A stretch of DNA of 64,000 nucleotides, from contig NZ_CP091285.1 of NCBI RefSeq assembly GCF_021650975.2, positions 3,658,001 through 3,722,000 on the forward strand, given 5' to 3'. Of the stretch, positions 51,440 through 60,337 are shown one piece after another. Below the pieces are notes generated by a model. It was not told the origin of the DNA. It saw only the letters and a program-made list of their open reading frames with translations, and ran no database searches. The first letter of the stretch is position 1; the number at the start of each line of letters is the position of its first letter. The translations under genes were made by a program, and so were the position numbers. Origin of the DNA: Flavobacterium jumunjinense. GTDB lineage: Bacteria; Bacteroidota; Bacteroidia; Flavobacteriales; Flavobacteriaceae.

Positions 51440-52347
51440 TGAGAGCATTAGTAATATCTGGAGGAGGAAGCAAAGGTGCTTTCGCTGGAGGTGTAGCACA
51501 ATATTTGATTAGAGATTTACACAAAGATTATGATTTATATTTAGGTACTTCTACAGGAAGTTTATTGGTTTCTCATTTAGCTTTAGAAAAAGTTGAAAAA
51601 ATTAAAGAAATATATACTTCGGTAAACCAAAATACTATTTTTAGTCATTGTCCTTTTGTTGTTAAAAAACAGTTTGGAGAAGATACTATTGCAATTAATC
51701 ATTTTAAAGTATTAACCAATCTTATTAAAGGATCTAAAACTTTTGGTGAAAGCAAGAATTTAAAAAAACTAATAAGAAAAGTATTTACTGTTGATGAGTT
51801 TGATATTTTAAAAGCCAGTAAGAAAGAAGTAATTGTAACAGTATCAAATTTGTCTTTAAATACGGTAGAGTATAAATCGATTAATGATTTTAGTTATGAT
51901 GATTTTTGCGATTGGGTATGGATTTCGTGTAATTACATACCTTTCATGTCTTTAGTTAGAAAAAACGGTTGCGATTATGCCGATGGTGGTTTTGCATCAA
52001 TGGTTCCAATTGAAGAAGCTATTAAAAGAGGAGCAACACATGTAGATGCAATTATTCTTCACACTGAAACTTCAATATATAATAGAATGCCTGCAACAAG
52101 TCCGTTTAATGCATTGACCAATCTATTTTCTTTTATGATGGACCGAATAGAATACCAAAATATTAAAATTGGTAAATATGAAGCAAAATTTAAAAATGCA
52201 ACCATTAGTTTCTATTATACTCCAACGCTATTAACTACTAACTCTTTGGTTTTTAATAAAGAACAAATGAAACAATGGTGGAAGAGTGGTTATGATTATG
52301 CAAAAAGTAGAGAAATTGATACTCAAGAAATCCCTGTTGAAGAATAA
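51439..52347 (+). CDS. Patatin-like phospholipase
   Basis: 302 residues, no signal peptide. Oxyanion glycine motif SGGGSKGAFAGG (residues 7-18), nucleophile elbow GTSTG with S38, and the catalytic Asp in ADGGFASMVP (D182). These are the Ser-Asp dyad and glycine-rich loop of bacterial patatins, which hydrolyse acyl chains from phospholipids or other lipids. Translationally coupled to the M1 peptidase gene, although a functional connection is not evident. Confidence 0.92.
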   Translation: MRALVISGGGSKGAFAGGVAQYLIRDLHKDYDLYLGTSTGSLLVSHLALEKVEKIKEIYTSVNQNTIFSHCPFVVKKQFGEDTIAINHFKVLTNLIKGSKTFGESKNLKKLIRKVFTVDEFDILKASKKEVIVTVSNLSLNTVEYKSINDFSYDDFCDWVWISCNYIPFMSLVRKNGCDYADGGFASMVPIEEAIKRGATHVDAIILHTETSIYNRMPATSPFNALTNLFSFMMDRIEYQNIKIGKYEAKFKNATISFYYTPTLLTTNSLVFNKEQMKQWWKSGYDYAKSREIDTQEIPVEE

Positions 52348-52424
52348 AAAATAAAAAAAAGTTAATTGAAAGGGTAACAAAATTGATTCATGGTTGATAT
52401 ATAATAAACTTAAAAATAATAATC

Positions 52425-54161
52425 ATGAAAAAATTCAAAATTATTCTAGCATTAATCATCACAAGTTCATTCCTTTTTGTAGGTTGTGAAACAAATGATG
52501 ATGGTTATACAGACGAACAAAATCAAGATTCTTCAATTAATTATGATTTTGGAACAACCGTTTCAAAAGATTTTATGGGAGAAATTGTAAATGAAAACGG
52601 AAATCCAATACAAAGCGCAACAGTAACAATTGGTAATACTACAGCACAAACCGATATTAATGGTGTTTTTATTATTAATGGTGCAAGTGTAAAATCGAAA
52701 TTCGCTTATATTACAGTAACAAAATCAGGTTTTTTAGACGGTTCACGTTCTGTAATACCTACAAGTGGTGTAAATAAAGTTAAAATAATGCTTCTTGACG
52801 CTACAGTTGTAGGAACAGTAAACTCTGGAACTGCAGGAAGCGTTAACTTACCAAACGGTACTAAGGTTGACTTTGGTGGTGACTTTAAAAAACAAGATGG
52901 TTCTGCCTATTCTGGAACAGTAAGTGTAATTATGCATCATTTAGACCCTGCAGATACAGATGTTGAAGCAAAAATGCCAGGTATGCTTTTAGCATCAGAC
53001 GTTAACGGACAAGCGAAAGTTTTGGAAACATTTGGAATGATGAATGTAGAACTAAGAGGTTCTGGTGGAGAAAAATTACAATTAGCCAATGATGCTACTA
53101 TTGAAATGCCAATTACCACAGGACAAATTGCATCTTCACCAAGTTCTATTCCATTATGGCATTTTGATGATACTAAAGGATATTGGGTAGAAGAAGGGTC
53201 AGCAACTAAAGTAGGAAATAAATACGTAGGTACTGTTTCTCATTTTTCATGGTGGAATTGCGATGCACAGTTTCCAACGGTTAATCTATGTTTAACAATT
53301 GTTAATCCAAATAATCAACCAATTTCTAATGTTCAAGTTGAATTAGCACCAAATAATCAAACTTATCCAAGATCAGGAACAAGTGATAGTAGTGGAGAGA
53401 TTTGCGGATTAATTCCAGCAAATCAAACGATAACAATGAACATTAAAGATAATTGTGGTAATATCATTCAAACTTCGCAAATTGGACCATTTTCTTCAAA
53501 TACAGTACTTCCAACTATTACATTGACAACAGGAATGGTTGCTCAAACAACTGTACAAGGAACATTAACAGATTGTAATAATACCAACGTTACCAATGGT
53601 TATGTAATATTAAATTATGGTAATCAAAATCTGTATTCAAATGTTACAAACGGAAGTTTCAGTTTTAATACACTTGTTTGTAGCGGTAATGATGATTTCA
53701 CTTTAGAAGGATTTGATTATGATAGCGTGCAAACAACAGGAGAAATTAGCTACACATTTACAACTCCAGTTACCAATATAGGAACATTAGTTGCTTGTAC
53801 TGCTGTAGCAGAATATATTACTTATCAAATTGATAATGAACCTGTAGATTATTTTATTGGAAATATTTCAGCATCTTCATCGCCAAATGGCTTAAACGTT
53901 TCTCTACAAGGAACAACAGGAACTTCAAGTTTCTATTTCTATGGAGATATTTTTGCAACAGGAAGTTATACAACAGCAAATTTCTTAATAGAAAATAGTG
54001 AAGTAATCATTCAAAATGGTGTAACAAATAATGTTGTTTGTAATGTGAGTCAAATTGGAGCAATTGGAGGCTATATCGATATCACTTTTAGTGGAACTTA
54101 TGACGATAATGGTACTACAAAATCAATATCAGGAGTAATTCATGTCATAAGAGATAACTAA
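52425..54161 (+). CDS. Lipoprotein with carboxypeptidase regulatory-like domains
   Basis: 578 residues. Lipobox MKKFKIILALIITSSFLFVGC (Cys21) with acidic residues after it (CETNDDGYTDE), a feature of lipoproteins sent to the cell surface in Bacteroidota. At about residues 48-110 a carboxypeptidase regulatory-like beta-sandwich (GEIVNENGNPIQSATVTIGNTTAQTDINGVFIINGA), then Ig-like repeats with SVNLPNGTKVDF and a similar second sandwich (NPNNQPISNVQVELAP), and a long Ser/Thr/Gly-rich C-terminal part. Likely a surface-exposed binding or structural protein. No enzyme motif. Confidence 0.78.
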   Translation: MKKFKIILALIITSSFLFVGCETNDDGYTDEQNQDSSINYDFGTTVSKDFMGEIVNENGNPIQSATVTIGNTTAQTDINGVFIINGASVKSKFAYITVTKSGFLDGSRSVIPTSGVNKVKIMLLDATVVGTVNSGTAGSVNLPNGTKVDFGGDFKKQDGSAYSGTVSVIMHHLDPADTDVEAKMPGMLLASDVNGQAKVLETFGMMNVELRGSGGEKLQLANDATIEMPITTGQIASSPSSIPLWHFDDTKGYWVEEGSATKVGNKYVGTVSHFSWWNCDAQFPTVNLCLTIVNPNNQPISNVQVELAPNNQTYPRSGTSDSSGEICGLIPANQTITMNIKDNCGNIIQTSQIGPFSSNTVLPTITLTTGMVAQTTVQGTLTDCNNTNVTNGYVILNYGNQNLYSNVTNGSFSFNTLVCSGNDDFTLEGFDYDSVQTTGEISYTFTTPVTNIGTLVACTAVAEYITYQIDNEPVDYFIGNISASSSPNGLNVSLQGTTGTSSFYFYGDIFATGSYTTANFLIENSEVIIQNGVTNNVVCNVSQIGAIGGYIDITFSGTYDDNGTTKSISGVIHVIRDN

Positions 54162-54180
54162 TTCAAAATTTAACAAAAAC

Positions 54181-54216
54181 AAAACCCAGAAATAGCAATA
54201 TCTCTGGGTTTTGTTT
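54181..54216. terminator. Bidirectional terminator
   Basis: AAAACCCAGA / TCTGGGTTTT stem with a 12-nt loop. Serves the lipoprotein gene and the convergent gene ending at 54234. Confidence 0.85.
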
Positions 54217-54233
54217 TATAAAAACTATTTCAA

Positions 54234-54755
54234 TTAAAAAACTGTTTTCAATTCTTCTTTAATATAATTGATAGCAATTTTACTAGGTGACTCCATTTCT
54301 GTGAGTGCTAATAAAATAGCTTCTCTTAATTTTTCTGCATTAGGTATTTCTTCTTCAACCGATTTTTGACGAATCATTTGAATAGTTGAATTTTTTGCCT
54401 TGTTAATAATATCCCAAGTAGCTGTAGTAAAATATACTTGTTGTGTTAAATTATGTTCAAACTCTGTTTGAATTGTATGAATCAATAACGTTGCATAATC
54501 GTGCTTGTCAATATTAGGAGGAGTTATACGTAATAATAATTGTGTTGGATTAATTCTTTCTAACAATAAAACTATACGTTCGTAGGCTTGCAAACGTATA
54601 GGTAAAGCTTGCTTTTGATTCTCTTTCAATAATTCAAAACGTCTTCTATTTTCTTCATTTTTAAAAAAAGAATGAAATAGAAAATAAGCTACACCACCTG
54701 TAATTAATGCTGGAAGCGTATAAGAAGCTAATTCAATAATTTTTGTACCGTCCAT
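54234..54755 (-). CDS. Bacteroidota DUF7935-like membrane protein
   Basis: 173 residues. One N-terminal membrane helix (YTLPALITGGVAYFLFHSFF, about 12-31) then a long charged helix starting KNEENRRRFELLKENQKQALPIRLQAYERIVLLLERI, and a compact helical C-terminus. Such proteins are widespread and conserved in Bacteroidota, without known function; the basic patch after the membrane span suggests the bulk is cytoplasmic. Single gene. Confidence 0.75.
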   Translation of the reverse strand: MDGTKIIELASYTLPALITGGVAYFLFHSFFKNEENRRRFELLKENQKQALPIRLQAYERIVLLLERINPTQLLLRITPPNIDKHDYATLLIHTIQTEFEHNLTQQVYFTTATWDIINKAKNSTIQMIRQKSVEEEIPNAEKLREAILLALTEMESPSKIAINYIKEELKTVF

Positions 54756-54767
54756 AATAGTTTTTTG

Positions 54768-54845
54768 AAGCTTTTTCCTGCTATCCCTTTTATCTATTTC
54801 TTCGCTATCGCTACAAAATAGGATATCAGTTCTATCAGGGTTATG
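54768..54845. repeat. Flavobacterial intergenic repeat (REP-like), single copy here
   Basis: The stretch AAGCTTTTTCCTGCTATCCC ... TTCGCTATCGCT ... GGATATCAG, then CTATCAGGGTTATG, matches the style of a repeat I recall from Flavobacterium genomes (arms with TTTCCTGCTATCC and TCAGGG or TCGGGG). The ends CCTG and CAGG pair. No second copy occurs in this window, so the identification rests on memory of other genomes. Confidence 0.4.
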
Positions 54846-54961
54846 TTAATAAGAGCAAAGTAAAACTAATCTTTTTCAAAATGCAAATCCATTTTTTATA
54901 ATTCTAAGAAACACATTGTTGTCTTTTAATTAATAATCTCCTAAATAAGTTGATAATTTCA

Positions 54962-54993
54962 TTTGTAATACTAGATATAGTAGTGTATTTTTG
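54962..54993 (+). promoter_or_regulatory. Promoter of the UvrD/PcrA-like helicase gene
   Basis: TTTG (54962-54965), 20-base spacer, TATTTTTG (54986-54993): an exact match to the Bacteroidota TTTG-N19/20-TAnnTTTG promoter. The ATG follows 34 bases later. Confidence 0.65.
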
Positions 54994-55026
54994 TAGATTA
55001 ATATATTCACTTGTCATAAATTACAA

Positions 55027-57357
55027 ATGCAACATATAATTTCACAATTAAACGAGGCTCAACAAGCACCAGTACTACAAAAAGACGGTCCAATGATTGT
55101 TATTGCAGGTGCCGGTTCTGGTAAAACAAGAGTACTTACTGTACGTATTGCTAACCTTATGAGTCAAGGTGTTGATGCTTTTAATATATTATCATTAACC
55201 TTTACAAACAAAGCAGCACGTGAAATGAAAAAACGTATTGCTGATATTGTAGGAAATAATGAAGCCAAAAACCTTTGGATGGGTACATTTCACTCTGTAT
55301 TTGCTAAAATTCTAAGAATTGAAGCCGATAAATTAGGATATCCAAGCAATTTTTCAATTTATGACACTCAAGATTCTTTACGATTATTAGGTTCTATCAT
55401 TAAAGAAATGCAATTGGATAGAGATATTTATAAACCCAAACAAGTGTTAGGTAGAATTTCATCCTATAAAAATTCATTAATTACTGTAAAAGCCTATTTT
55501 AATAATCCAGACCTTCAAGAAGCAGATGCAATGAGCAAAAAACCACGAATGGGTGAAATATACCAACAATTTGTGGAACGTTGTTTCAAAGCTGGAGCTA
55601 TGGATTTTGATGATTTATTATTAAAAACAAATGAGTTATTAAATCGGTTTCCAGATGTCTTAGCTAAATACCAAGACCGTTTCCGATATATATTAGTAGA
55701 TGAGTACCAAGATACAAATCACTCACAATATTTAATTGTTAGAGCACTTTCCGATCGTTTTCAAAATATTTGCGTAGTAGGAGATGATGCACAAAGTATT
55801 TATGCCTTCCGTGGAGCAAACATTAATAACATCTTAAACTTCCAAAAAGACTACGAAAATGTTGTAATGTATCGTTTAGAGCAAAATTACCGTTCTTCAA
55901 GAAATATTGTAGAAGCAGCAAATAATGTAATCGATAAAAATAAAACCAAATTAGATAAAGTCGTTTGGACAGCCAATGATGATGGCCCAAAAATAAAGGT
56001 GCATCGTAGCTTAACAGACGGGGAAGAAGGACGCTTTGTTGCTTCAACTATTTTTGAGCAAAAAATGCAAAACCAATTGCCAAATAGTAGTTTTGCAGTG
56101 CTTTATCGTACAAATGCTCAATCGCGTTCTATTGAAGACGCACTACGTAAGCGTGATATTCCTTATAGAATTTATGGTGGTTTATCGTTCTATCAACGTA
56201 AAGAGATTAAAGATGTTTTGTCCTATCTACGTTTGGTTATTAATCCAAAAGACGAAGAAGCCCTAATACGTGTTATTAATTATCCTGCAAGAGGAATTGG
56301 AAACACAACTATAGAAAAATTAACTGTTACAGCAAATCATTATAAACGTTCCATTTTTGAAGTAATGGAGCACATTGATAAAATTGATTTAAAACTTAAC
56401 TCAGGAACAAAAACAAAATTGAAAGATTTTGTTACGATGATAAAAAGCTTTCAAGTTATTAATGAAAATCAAGATGCTTTCTATTTGACAGAGCTTGTTG
56501 CCAAAAAAACAGGTTTAGTTCAAGAATTAAAAAAAGATGGAACACCAGAAGGAATTACTCGTATAGAAAATATTGAGGAATTATTAAATGGTATTAAAGA
56601 TTTTACAGAAGGTCAAAAAGAAATAGATGGAGCAAGAGGTGCTTTGTCAGAGTTTTTAGAAGATGTTGCGCTTGCTACAGATTTAGATAAAGATACGGGA
56701 GATGATGATAGAGTAGCACTAATGACAATTCACTTGGCAAAAGGACTTGAATTTCAGCATGTTTTCATTGTTGGATTAGAAGAAGATTTGTTTCCAAGTG
56801 CAATGAGTATGAGCACACGAAGTGAGTTAGAAGAAGAGCGTCGTTTGTTCTATGTTGCACTAACTAGAGCAGAGCATCAAGCCTATTTAACCTATGCACA
56901 ATCTCGTTATCGATGGGGAAAATTAGTAGATAGTGAACCTTCTCGTTTTATTGAAGAAATAGACGATAAGTTCTTAGATCATTTAAACCCAATAGAAACA
57001 AGTAATTATCGCTATAAACCATTAATGAATATTGATGTTTTTGGAGATATTGATAAATCAAAGTTACGATTAGCAAAACCAATTGCTAGTAAACCACCTG
57101 CTTATCTGAATACTCGAGCAAATGACAAACCTAATGTTAGAAAATTAAAACCTGTTTCTGGAATTAAAACAGAAGGTAGTAATCTATTCGAAACTAAGTT
57201 AGCTATAGGGAATGTAGTCATGCATGAACGTTTTGGTAAAGGTCAAATTATTAGTATTGAAGGTATTGGAGCAGATAAAAAAGCAGAGATTAAATTTGAT
57301 GTTGGTGGTTTGAAGAAGCTATTATTAAAATTTGCAAAATTAGATGTAATCGGATAA
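55027..57357 (+). CDS. UvrD/PcrA-type ATP-dependent DNA helicase
   Basis: 776 residues, full length for superfamily 1A. Motifs: Walker A IAGAGSGKT (26-34), Ia LSLTFTNKAAREMKKRI, II ILVDEYQDTNHSQY, III VVGDDAQSIYAFRGA, IV-VI including YRTNAQSRSIEDALR, TIHLAKGLEFQHVFIVGLEE and LFYVALTRAEHQAYLTYA. The C-terminal GNVVMHERFGKGQIISIEGIG is the Tudor-like RNA-polymerase-interaction domain of PcrA/UvrD. It unwinds DNA 3' to 5' in excision and mismatch repair and clears replication obstacles. Confidence 0.96.
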   Translation: MQHIISQLNEAQQAPVLQKDGPMIVIAGAGSGKTRVLTVRIANLMSQGVDAFNILSLTFTNKAAREMKKRIADIVGNNEAKNLWMGTFHSVFAKILRIEADKLGYPSNFSIYDTQDSLRLLGSIIKEMQLDRDIYKPKQVLGRISSYKNSLITVKAYFNNPDLQEADAMSKKPRMGEIYQQFVERCFKAGAMDFDDLLLKTNELLNRFPDVLAKYQDRFRYILVDEYQDTNHSQYLIVRALSDRFQNICVVGDDAQSIYAFRGANINNILNFQKDYENVVMYRLEQNYRSSRNIVEAANNVIDKNKTKLDKVVWTANDDGPKIKVHRSLTDGEEGRFVASTIFEQKMQNQLPNSSFAVLYRTNAQSRSIEDALRKRDIPYRIYGGLSFYQRKEIKDVLSYLRLVINPKDEEALIRVINYPARGIGNTTIEKLTVTANHYKRSIFEVMEHIDKIDLKLNSGTKTKLKDFVTMIKSFQVINENQDAFYLTELVAKKTGLVQELKKDGTPEGITRIENIEELLNGIKDFTEGQKEIDGARGALSEFLEDVALATDLDKDTGDDDRVALMTIHLAKGLEFQHVFIVGLEEDLFPSAMSMSTRSELEEERRLFYVALTRAEHQAYLTYAQSRYRWGKLVDSEPSRFIEEIDDKFLDHLNPIETSNYRYKPLMNIDVFGDIDKSKLRLAKPIASKPPAYLNTRANDKPNVRKLKPVSGIKTEGSNLFETKLAIGNVVMHERFGKGQIISIEGIGADKKAEIKFDVGGLKKLLLKFAKLDVIG

Positions 57358-57362
57358 TTCGT

Positions 57363-57710
57363 ATACCTTACAACGAAGACATCTACATAAGAATAAAGAA
57401 AACACTAATAGTAAATGATATTGCGTTTGTAGATAAAAAAATGTTTGGAGGTATTGCCTTTATACTTGAAGATAAAATGTGTTTTGGTGTAATCATTAAT
57501 CAAATAATCTTGAGGGTTTTAGATATACATTATGAAATAGTATTAGAGACAAATCACTACAACCCAATGAATTTTACTGGTAAAACAATGAAAGGTTTTC
57601 TTTTTGTTGATGAAGAAACGTTTCAAAATAATGTTTTTCTACATAAAGTGATATAATAGGGTATTGAATTTTCTAAAAAAGGAGTTTTGAAGACTAAAAA
57701 GAGAAAGTAG
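57363..57710 (+). pseudogene. Decayed TfoX N-terminal domain protein
   Basis: From 57363 the frame reads I-PYNEDIYIRIKKTL then VDKKMFGGIAFILEDKMCFGV and MNFTGKTMKGFLFVDEE, the TfoX_N/Sxy-N signature, where intact relatives start MPYNE or MAYNE. Here the expected ATG is ATA, only 6 bases after the helicase stop. The frame ends in two adjacent stops (TAA TAG at 57654-57659), after which the same frame continues as IEFSKKGVLKTKKRK to TAG at 57708, the lysine-rich tail expected of such proteins. Start loss plus two in-frame stops indicate a dead gene; an internal ATG at 57441 would give just 71 residues lacking the domain's first helix. Confidence 0.8.
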
Positions 57711-57711
57711 A

Positions 57712-58554
57712 TTAAAACTTGCTATTAATAAAGTTAATCATTTTCAGATAAGCATCTAATAAATCAGGTTGAGACCAATTTCCATGTCCACCGTTATAGA
57801 GATTAAACTCATTATAAACACCTAGAGCATTTAATTGATTATGCATATTTTGTCCTTGTGTTGTAGGAATTAGAGGATCTGCATTACCATATAATAATAA
57901 CGTAGGAGGAGAAGTAGTTGTAGCAGTATGATATGGACTCAAACTCTCATAATAAGATTCATTACCAACATAATTAACGCCTGTTAAAGAAAAATATGTA
58001 GCCAACCATAATGGATTGTTTGTATAATTACTATCTGTAAAATTTGTAGGACCAACAATACTACAAACCATCTTAATATCATTTGTAGTGTCATGCGCAT
58101 AACTATATAGCATAGATAAATGACCTCCAGCACTTGTGCCAATAAATCCAAAATTATTAGAAATAGTATAGTTTGTAGTTTTTAATTTATTAATAACTGT
58201 AGTTATATCATTAATCTGCATGGGAAATGCATAATTATTTGCAGAAGCCAACCTGTAATTAATATTTGCAATAGCATATCCAGGCAAATTTTGTTTAATA
58301 ATAGGAATCAAATAGCTCATATCTTGTTTGTCTCCTTCAATCCAACCTCCACCATGAACTAAAATCAACGTTTTTGTGTTTTCATTTCTATTTGCTGGTA
58401 AATACAAATCAAAAACTTGTTCTGAATCTGTGCCATAACTAACGTTTAGAAGCGTTTCTTCTCCTAGGATAATTGTATCTTCATCGGAAGCGCAAGAAAT
58501 GAATAATGAAGTTACTACAAGAAGTAAACTAAAAAATAAGTTATTGATTTTCAT
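57712..58554 (-). CDS. Alpha/beta-hydrolase lipoprotein (esterase/lipase)
   Basis: 280 residues. Lipobox MKINNLFFSLLLVVTSLFISC (Cys21). HSL/BD-FAE-like esterase fold: oxyanion motif VHGGGWIEGDK (about 70-80), nucleophile elbow GFIGTSAGGHLS (Ser in GTSAG), acid in LLYGNADPLIPT and the final His in GGHGNWS. It cleaves short-chain carboxylic esters on the cell envelope. Its start is divergent from the YrdC gene, with overlapping regulatory DNA. Confidence 0.88.
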   Translation of the reverse strand: MKINNLFFSLLLVVTSLFISCASDEDTIILGEETLLNVSYGTDSEQVFDLYLPANRNENTKTLILVHGGGWIEGDKQDMSYLIPIIKQNLPGYAIANINYRLASANNYAFPMQINDITTVINKLKTTNYTISNNFGFIGTSAGGHLSMLYSYAHDTTNDIKMVCSIVGPTNFTDSNYTNNPLWLATYFSLTGVNYVGNESYYESLSPYHTATTTSPPTLLLYGNADPLIPTTQGQNMHNQLNALGVYNEFNLYNGGHGNWSQPDLLDAYLKMINFINSKF

Positions 58555-58572
58555 GGCTATTCTCTATCTTTG
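58544..58572 (+). promoter_or_regulatory. Promoter of the YrdC/Sua5 gene
   Basis: TTG (58544-58546), 18-base spacer, TATCTTTG (58565-58572), fitting TTG-N19-TAnnTTTG. It overlaps the first codons of the divergent lipase gene; the ATG of the served gene is at 58636. Confidence 0.5.
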
Positions 58573-58635
58573 ATAATATTTTTACAATATAGTAAAAAAA
58601 TAAAAATACAAAAAGTAAACAACAATAAACAAAGC

Positions 58636-59256
58636 ATGGCCGAATTCATTAAAATATACGAAGATAAACCTAGCGAAGCTGCTATAAAAAAAGTAGTAGA
58701 TGTCTTGAGAAATGGTGGATTAATTATTTATCCGACAGATACTGTTTATGGCTTAGGTTGTGATATTACAAATTCTAAAGCATTAGAAAAAATTGCAAAA
58801 ATTAAAGGTATAAAGCTTGAAAAAGCAAATTTATCATTTATTTGCAGCGATTTAAGTAACATTTCAGATTATATTAAACAGATAAATACAAGTACTTTTA
58901 AGATTCTTAAAAGAGCTTTACCAGGACCATATACTTTTATTTTACCTGGCAATAATGATTTACCAAAAGAATTTAGAAAGAAAAAAACGGTAGGTATTCG
59001 TGTTCCAAATAACAACATAGCTTTACAAATTGTTCGAATGCTAGGAAATCCAATTGTTTCAACATCTATCCATGATGAAGATGAAGTTATTGAATATTCT
59101 ACAGATCCTGAGTTGATTTTTGAAAAATGGCAAAATAAAGTAGATTTAGTTATAGATGGTGGTTATGGAGATAACATTGCTTCTACAATTATTGACTTAT
59201 CTGGCGATGAACCAGAAATTATTAGAGAAGGTAAAGGAAGTATTGATATTTTTTAA
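58636..59256 (+). CDS. L-threonylcarbamoyladenylate synthase (YrdC/Sua5 family)
   Basis: 206 residues from the ATG at 58636; the longer frame would start inside the promoter. Makes the threonylcarbamoyl-AMP used for t6A37 in ANN-decoding tRNAs. Visible YrdC residues: VLRNGGLIIYPTDTVYGLGCDITNSKALEKIAKIKG (about 24-59), FICSDLSNISDY, RALPGPYTFILPG and GNPIVSTSIHDEDE, with the C-terminal STIIDLSGDEPEIIREGKGSI. The C-terminal Sua5 domain is absent, as in the YrdC/YciO class. Confidence 0.92.
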   Translation: MAEFIKIYEDKPSEAAIKKVVDVLRNGGLIIYPTDTVYGLGCDITNSKALEKIAKIKGIKLEKANLSFICSDLSNISDYIKQINTSTFKILKRALPGPYTFILPGNNDLPKEFRKKKTVGIRVPNNNIALQIVRMLGNPIVSTSIHDEDEVIEYSTDPELIFEKWQNKVDLVIDGGYGDNIASTIIDLSGDEPEIIREGKGSIDIF

Positions 59257-59269
59257 ATAGTATTTGAAA

Positions 59270-60286
59270 ATGATTAAATATATTATTATACTATTTTTTA
59301 ACTTTTCAATTTATGCACAAATTAATATTCATGGAAAAATAACAGGAGATAACAAAGAGCCAATTTCTGGAGCATCTGTCTATGTTAATGGGACAACTAT
59401 TGGAGCTATAACAGATGTAAATGGCGATTTTAACTTTTCAATTCCGAATGAAATTAATGCGCTTATAATTACAAGTCATATTGGATATAAAACGGCTTAT
59501 TCTGAAATTAAAAAGGAAAGTTTTGTTCTTAATGTCACTTTAGAAAGTGATGTTACTGAACTAAAGGAGGTTGTTCTTAGCCAAAATCGTTTTTCTAGAG
59601 AGGAAATGTTAACATTATTTAAAGACTGTTTTTTAGGAACAACAAAAGCAGGAAAAAAATGTACAATTTTGAATGAAGATGATTTGTATTTTACTTATGA
59701 TACTGATAATTTTATATTAATGGCTCATTCAGATAGAATGCTAGAAATAGACAATAGTTACCTTGGTTATAAGGTTAATTATACACTTTTGGATTTTAAA
59801 TGCAAACTATTTAAGCTTAGTATTAAAGAAAAGGATGTAGTAAGTAATTCATTTGGAGGTTACTCAAACTTTAAAGAAACAGATACAACAGAAGTTGTTC
59901 AAAAAAGAAGAGAAGAATCTTATAAAGGTTCTGTTTTACATTTGTTTAGAAATTTATCTAATGAATCATGGTCTAAAGATGAATTTGCATTATTTGAAAG
60001 TGCATATATGGTTGATTCTAAAGATCATTTTAAAATTAAAAATACGACCAATAATCTTTTTGAAGTTACTATACAAAAACAGAATAAATCCTTAAGGAAT
60101 AAAGGCTTTGTTGCAGAGTTTAGCATTCTATATAATAAAAAAGAACACTCTAAAATTTATTTTTATACGACAAATTTTATAATTGATAGTTTTGGGTTGT
60201 ATACAAATTATGATAAGGTGTATTTTTCTGGAGATATTTCAAAACGGAAAGTAGGTGACTTATTGCCTTCTAATTATGGATTATAA
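59270..60286 (+). CDS. Carboxypeptidase regulatory-like domain protein, exported
   Basis: 338 residues from the ATG at 59270; the preceding TTG is not needed. Signal peptide MIKYIIILFFNFSIYAQ. A carboxypeptidase D regulatory-like / plug-type domain fills residues ~18-105: INIHGKITGDNKEPISGASVYVNGTTIGAITDVNGDFNFSIP, then LNVTLESDVTELKEVVLSQNRFSREEM. The C-terminal two-thirds are beta-rich with no TonB-dependent barrel, so this is not a receptor; it resembles the small 'carboxypeptidase-like' proteins common in flavobacteria. Function unknown. Confidence 0.72.
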   Translation: MIKYIIILFFNFSIYAQINIHGKITGDNKEPISGASVYVNGTTIGAITDVNGDFNFSIPNEINALIITSHIGYKTAYSEIKKESFVLNVTLESDVTELKEVVLSQNRFSREEMLTLFKDCFLGTTKAGKKCTILNEDDLYFTYDTDNFILMAHSDRMLEIDNSYLGYKVNYTLLDFKCKLFKLSIKEKDVVSNSFGGYSNFKETDTTEVVQKRREESYKGSVLHLFRNLSNESWSKDEFALFESAYMVDSKDHFKIKNTTNNLFEVTIQKQNKSLRNKGFVAEFSILYNKKEHSKIYFYTTNFIIDSFGLYTNYDKVYFSGDISKRKVGDLLPSNYGL

Positions 60287-60319
60287 AAAAAGGTACTTCA
60301 AAACTTGAAGCACCTTTTT
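60287..60319. terminator. Bidirectional terminator
   Basis: AAAAAGGT-ACTTCAA / TTGAAG-CACCTTTTT with a 3-5-nt loop, serving the genes on both strands. Confidence 0.85.
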
Positions 60320-60337
60320 GTGTTATTATAATAATGA

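Noticed and set aside
57441-57656. 71-residue gene starting at the internal ATG
   Set aside because: The TfoX-domain homology extends upstream of this ATG into a frame without a start codon, so the short ORF is part of a pseudogene.
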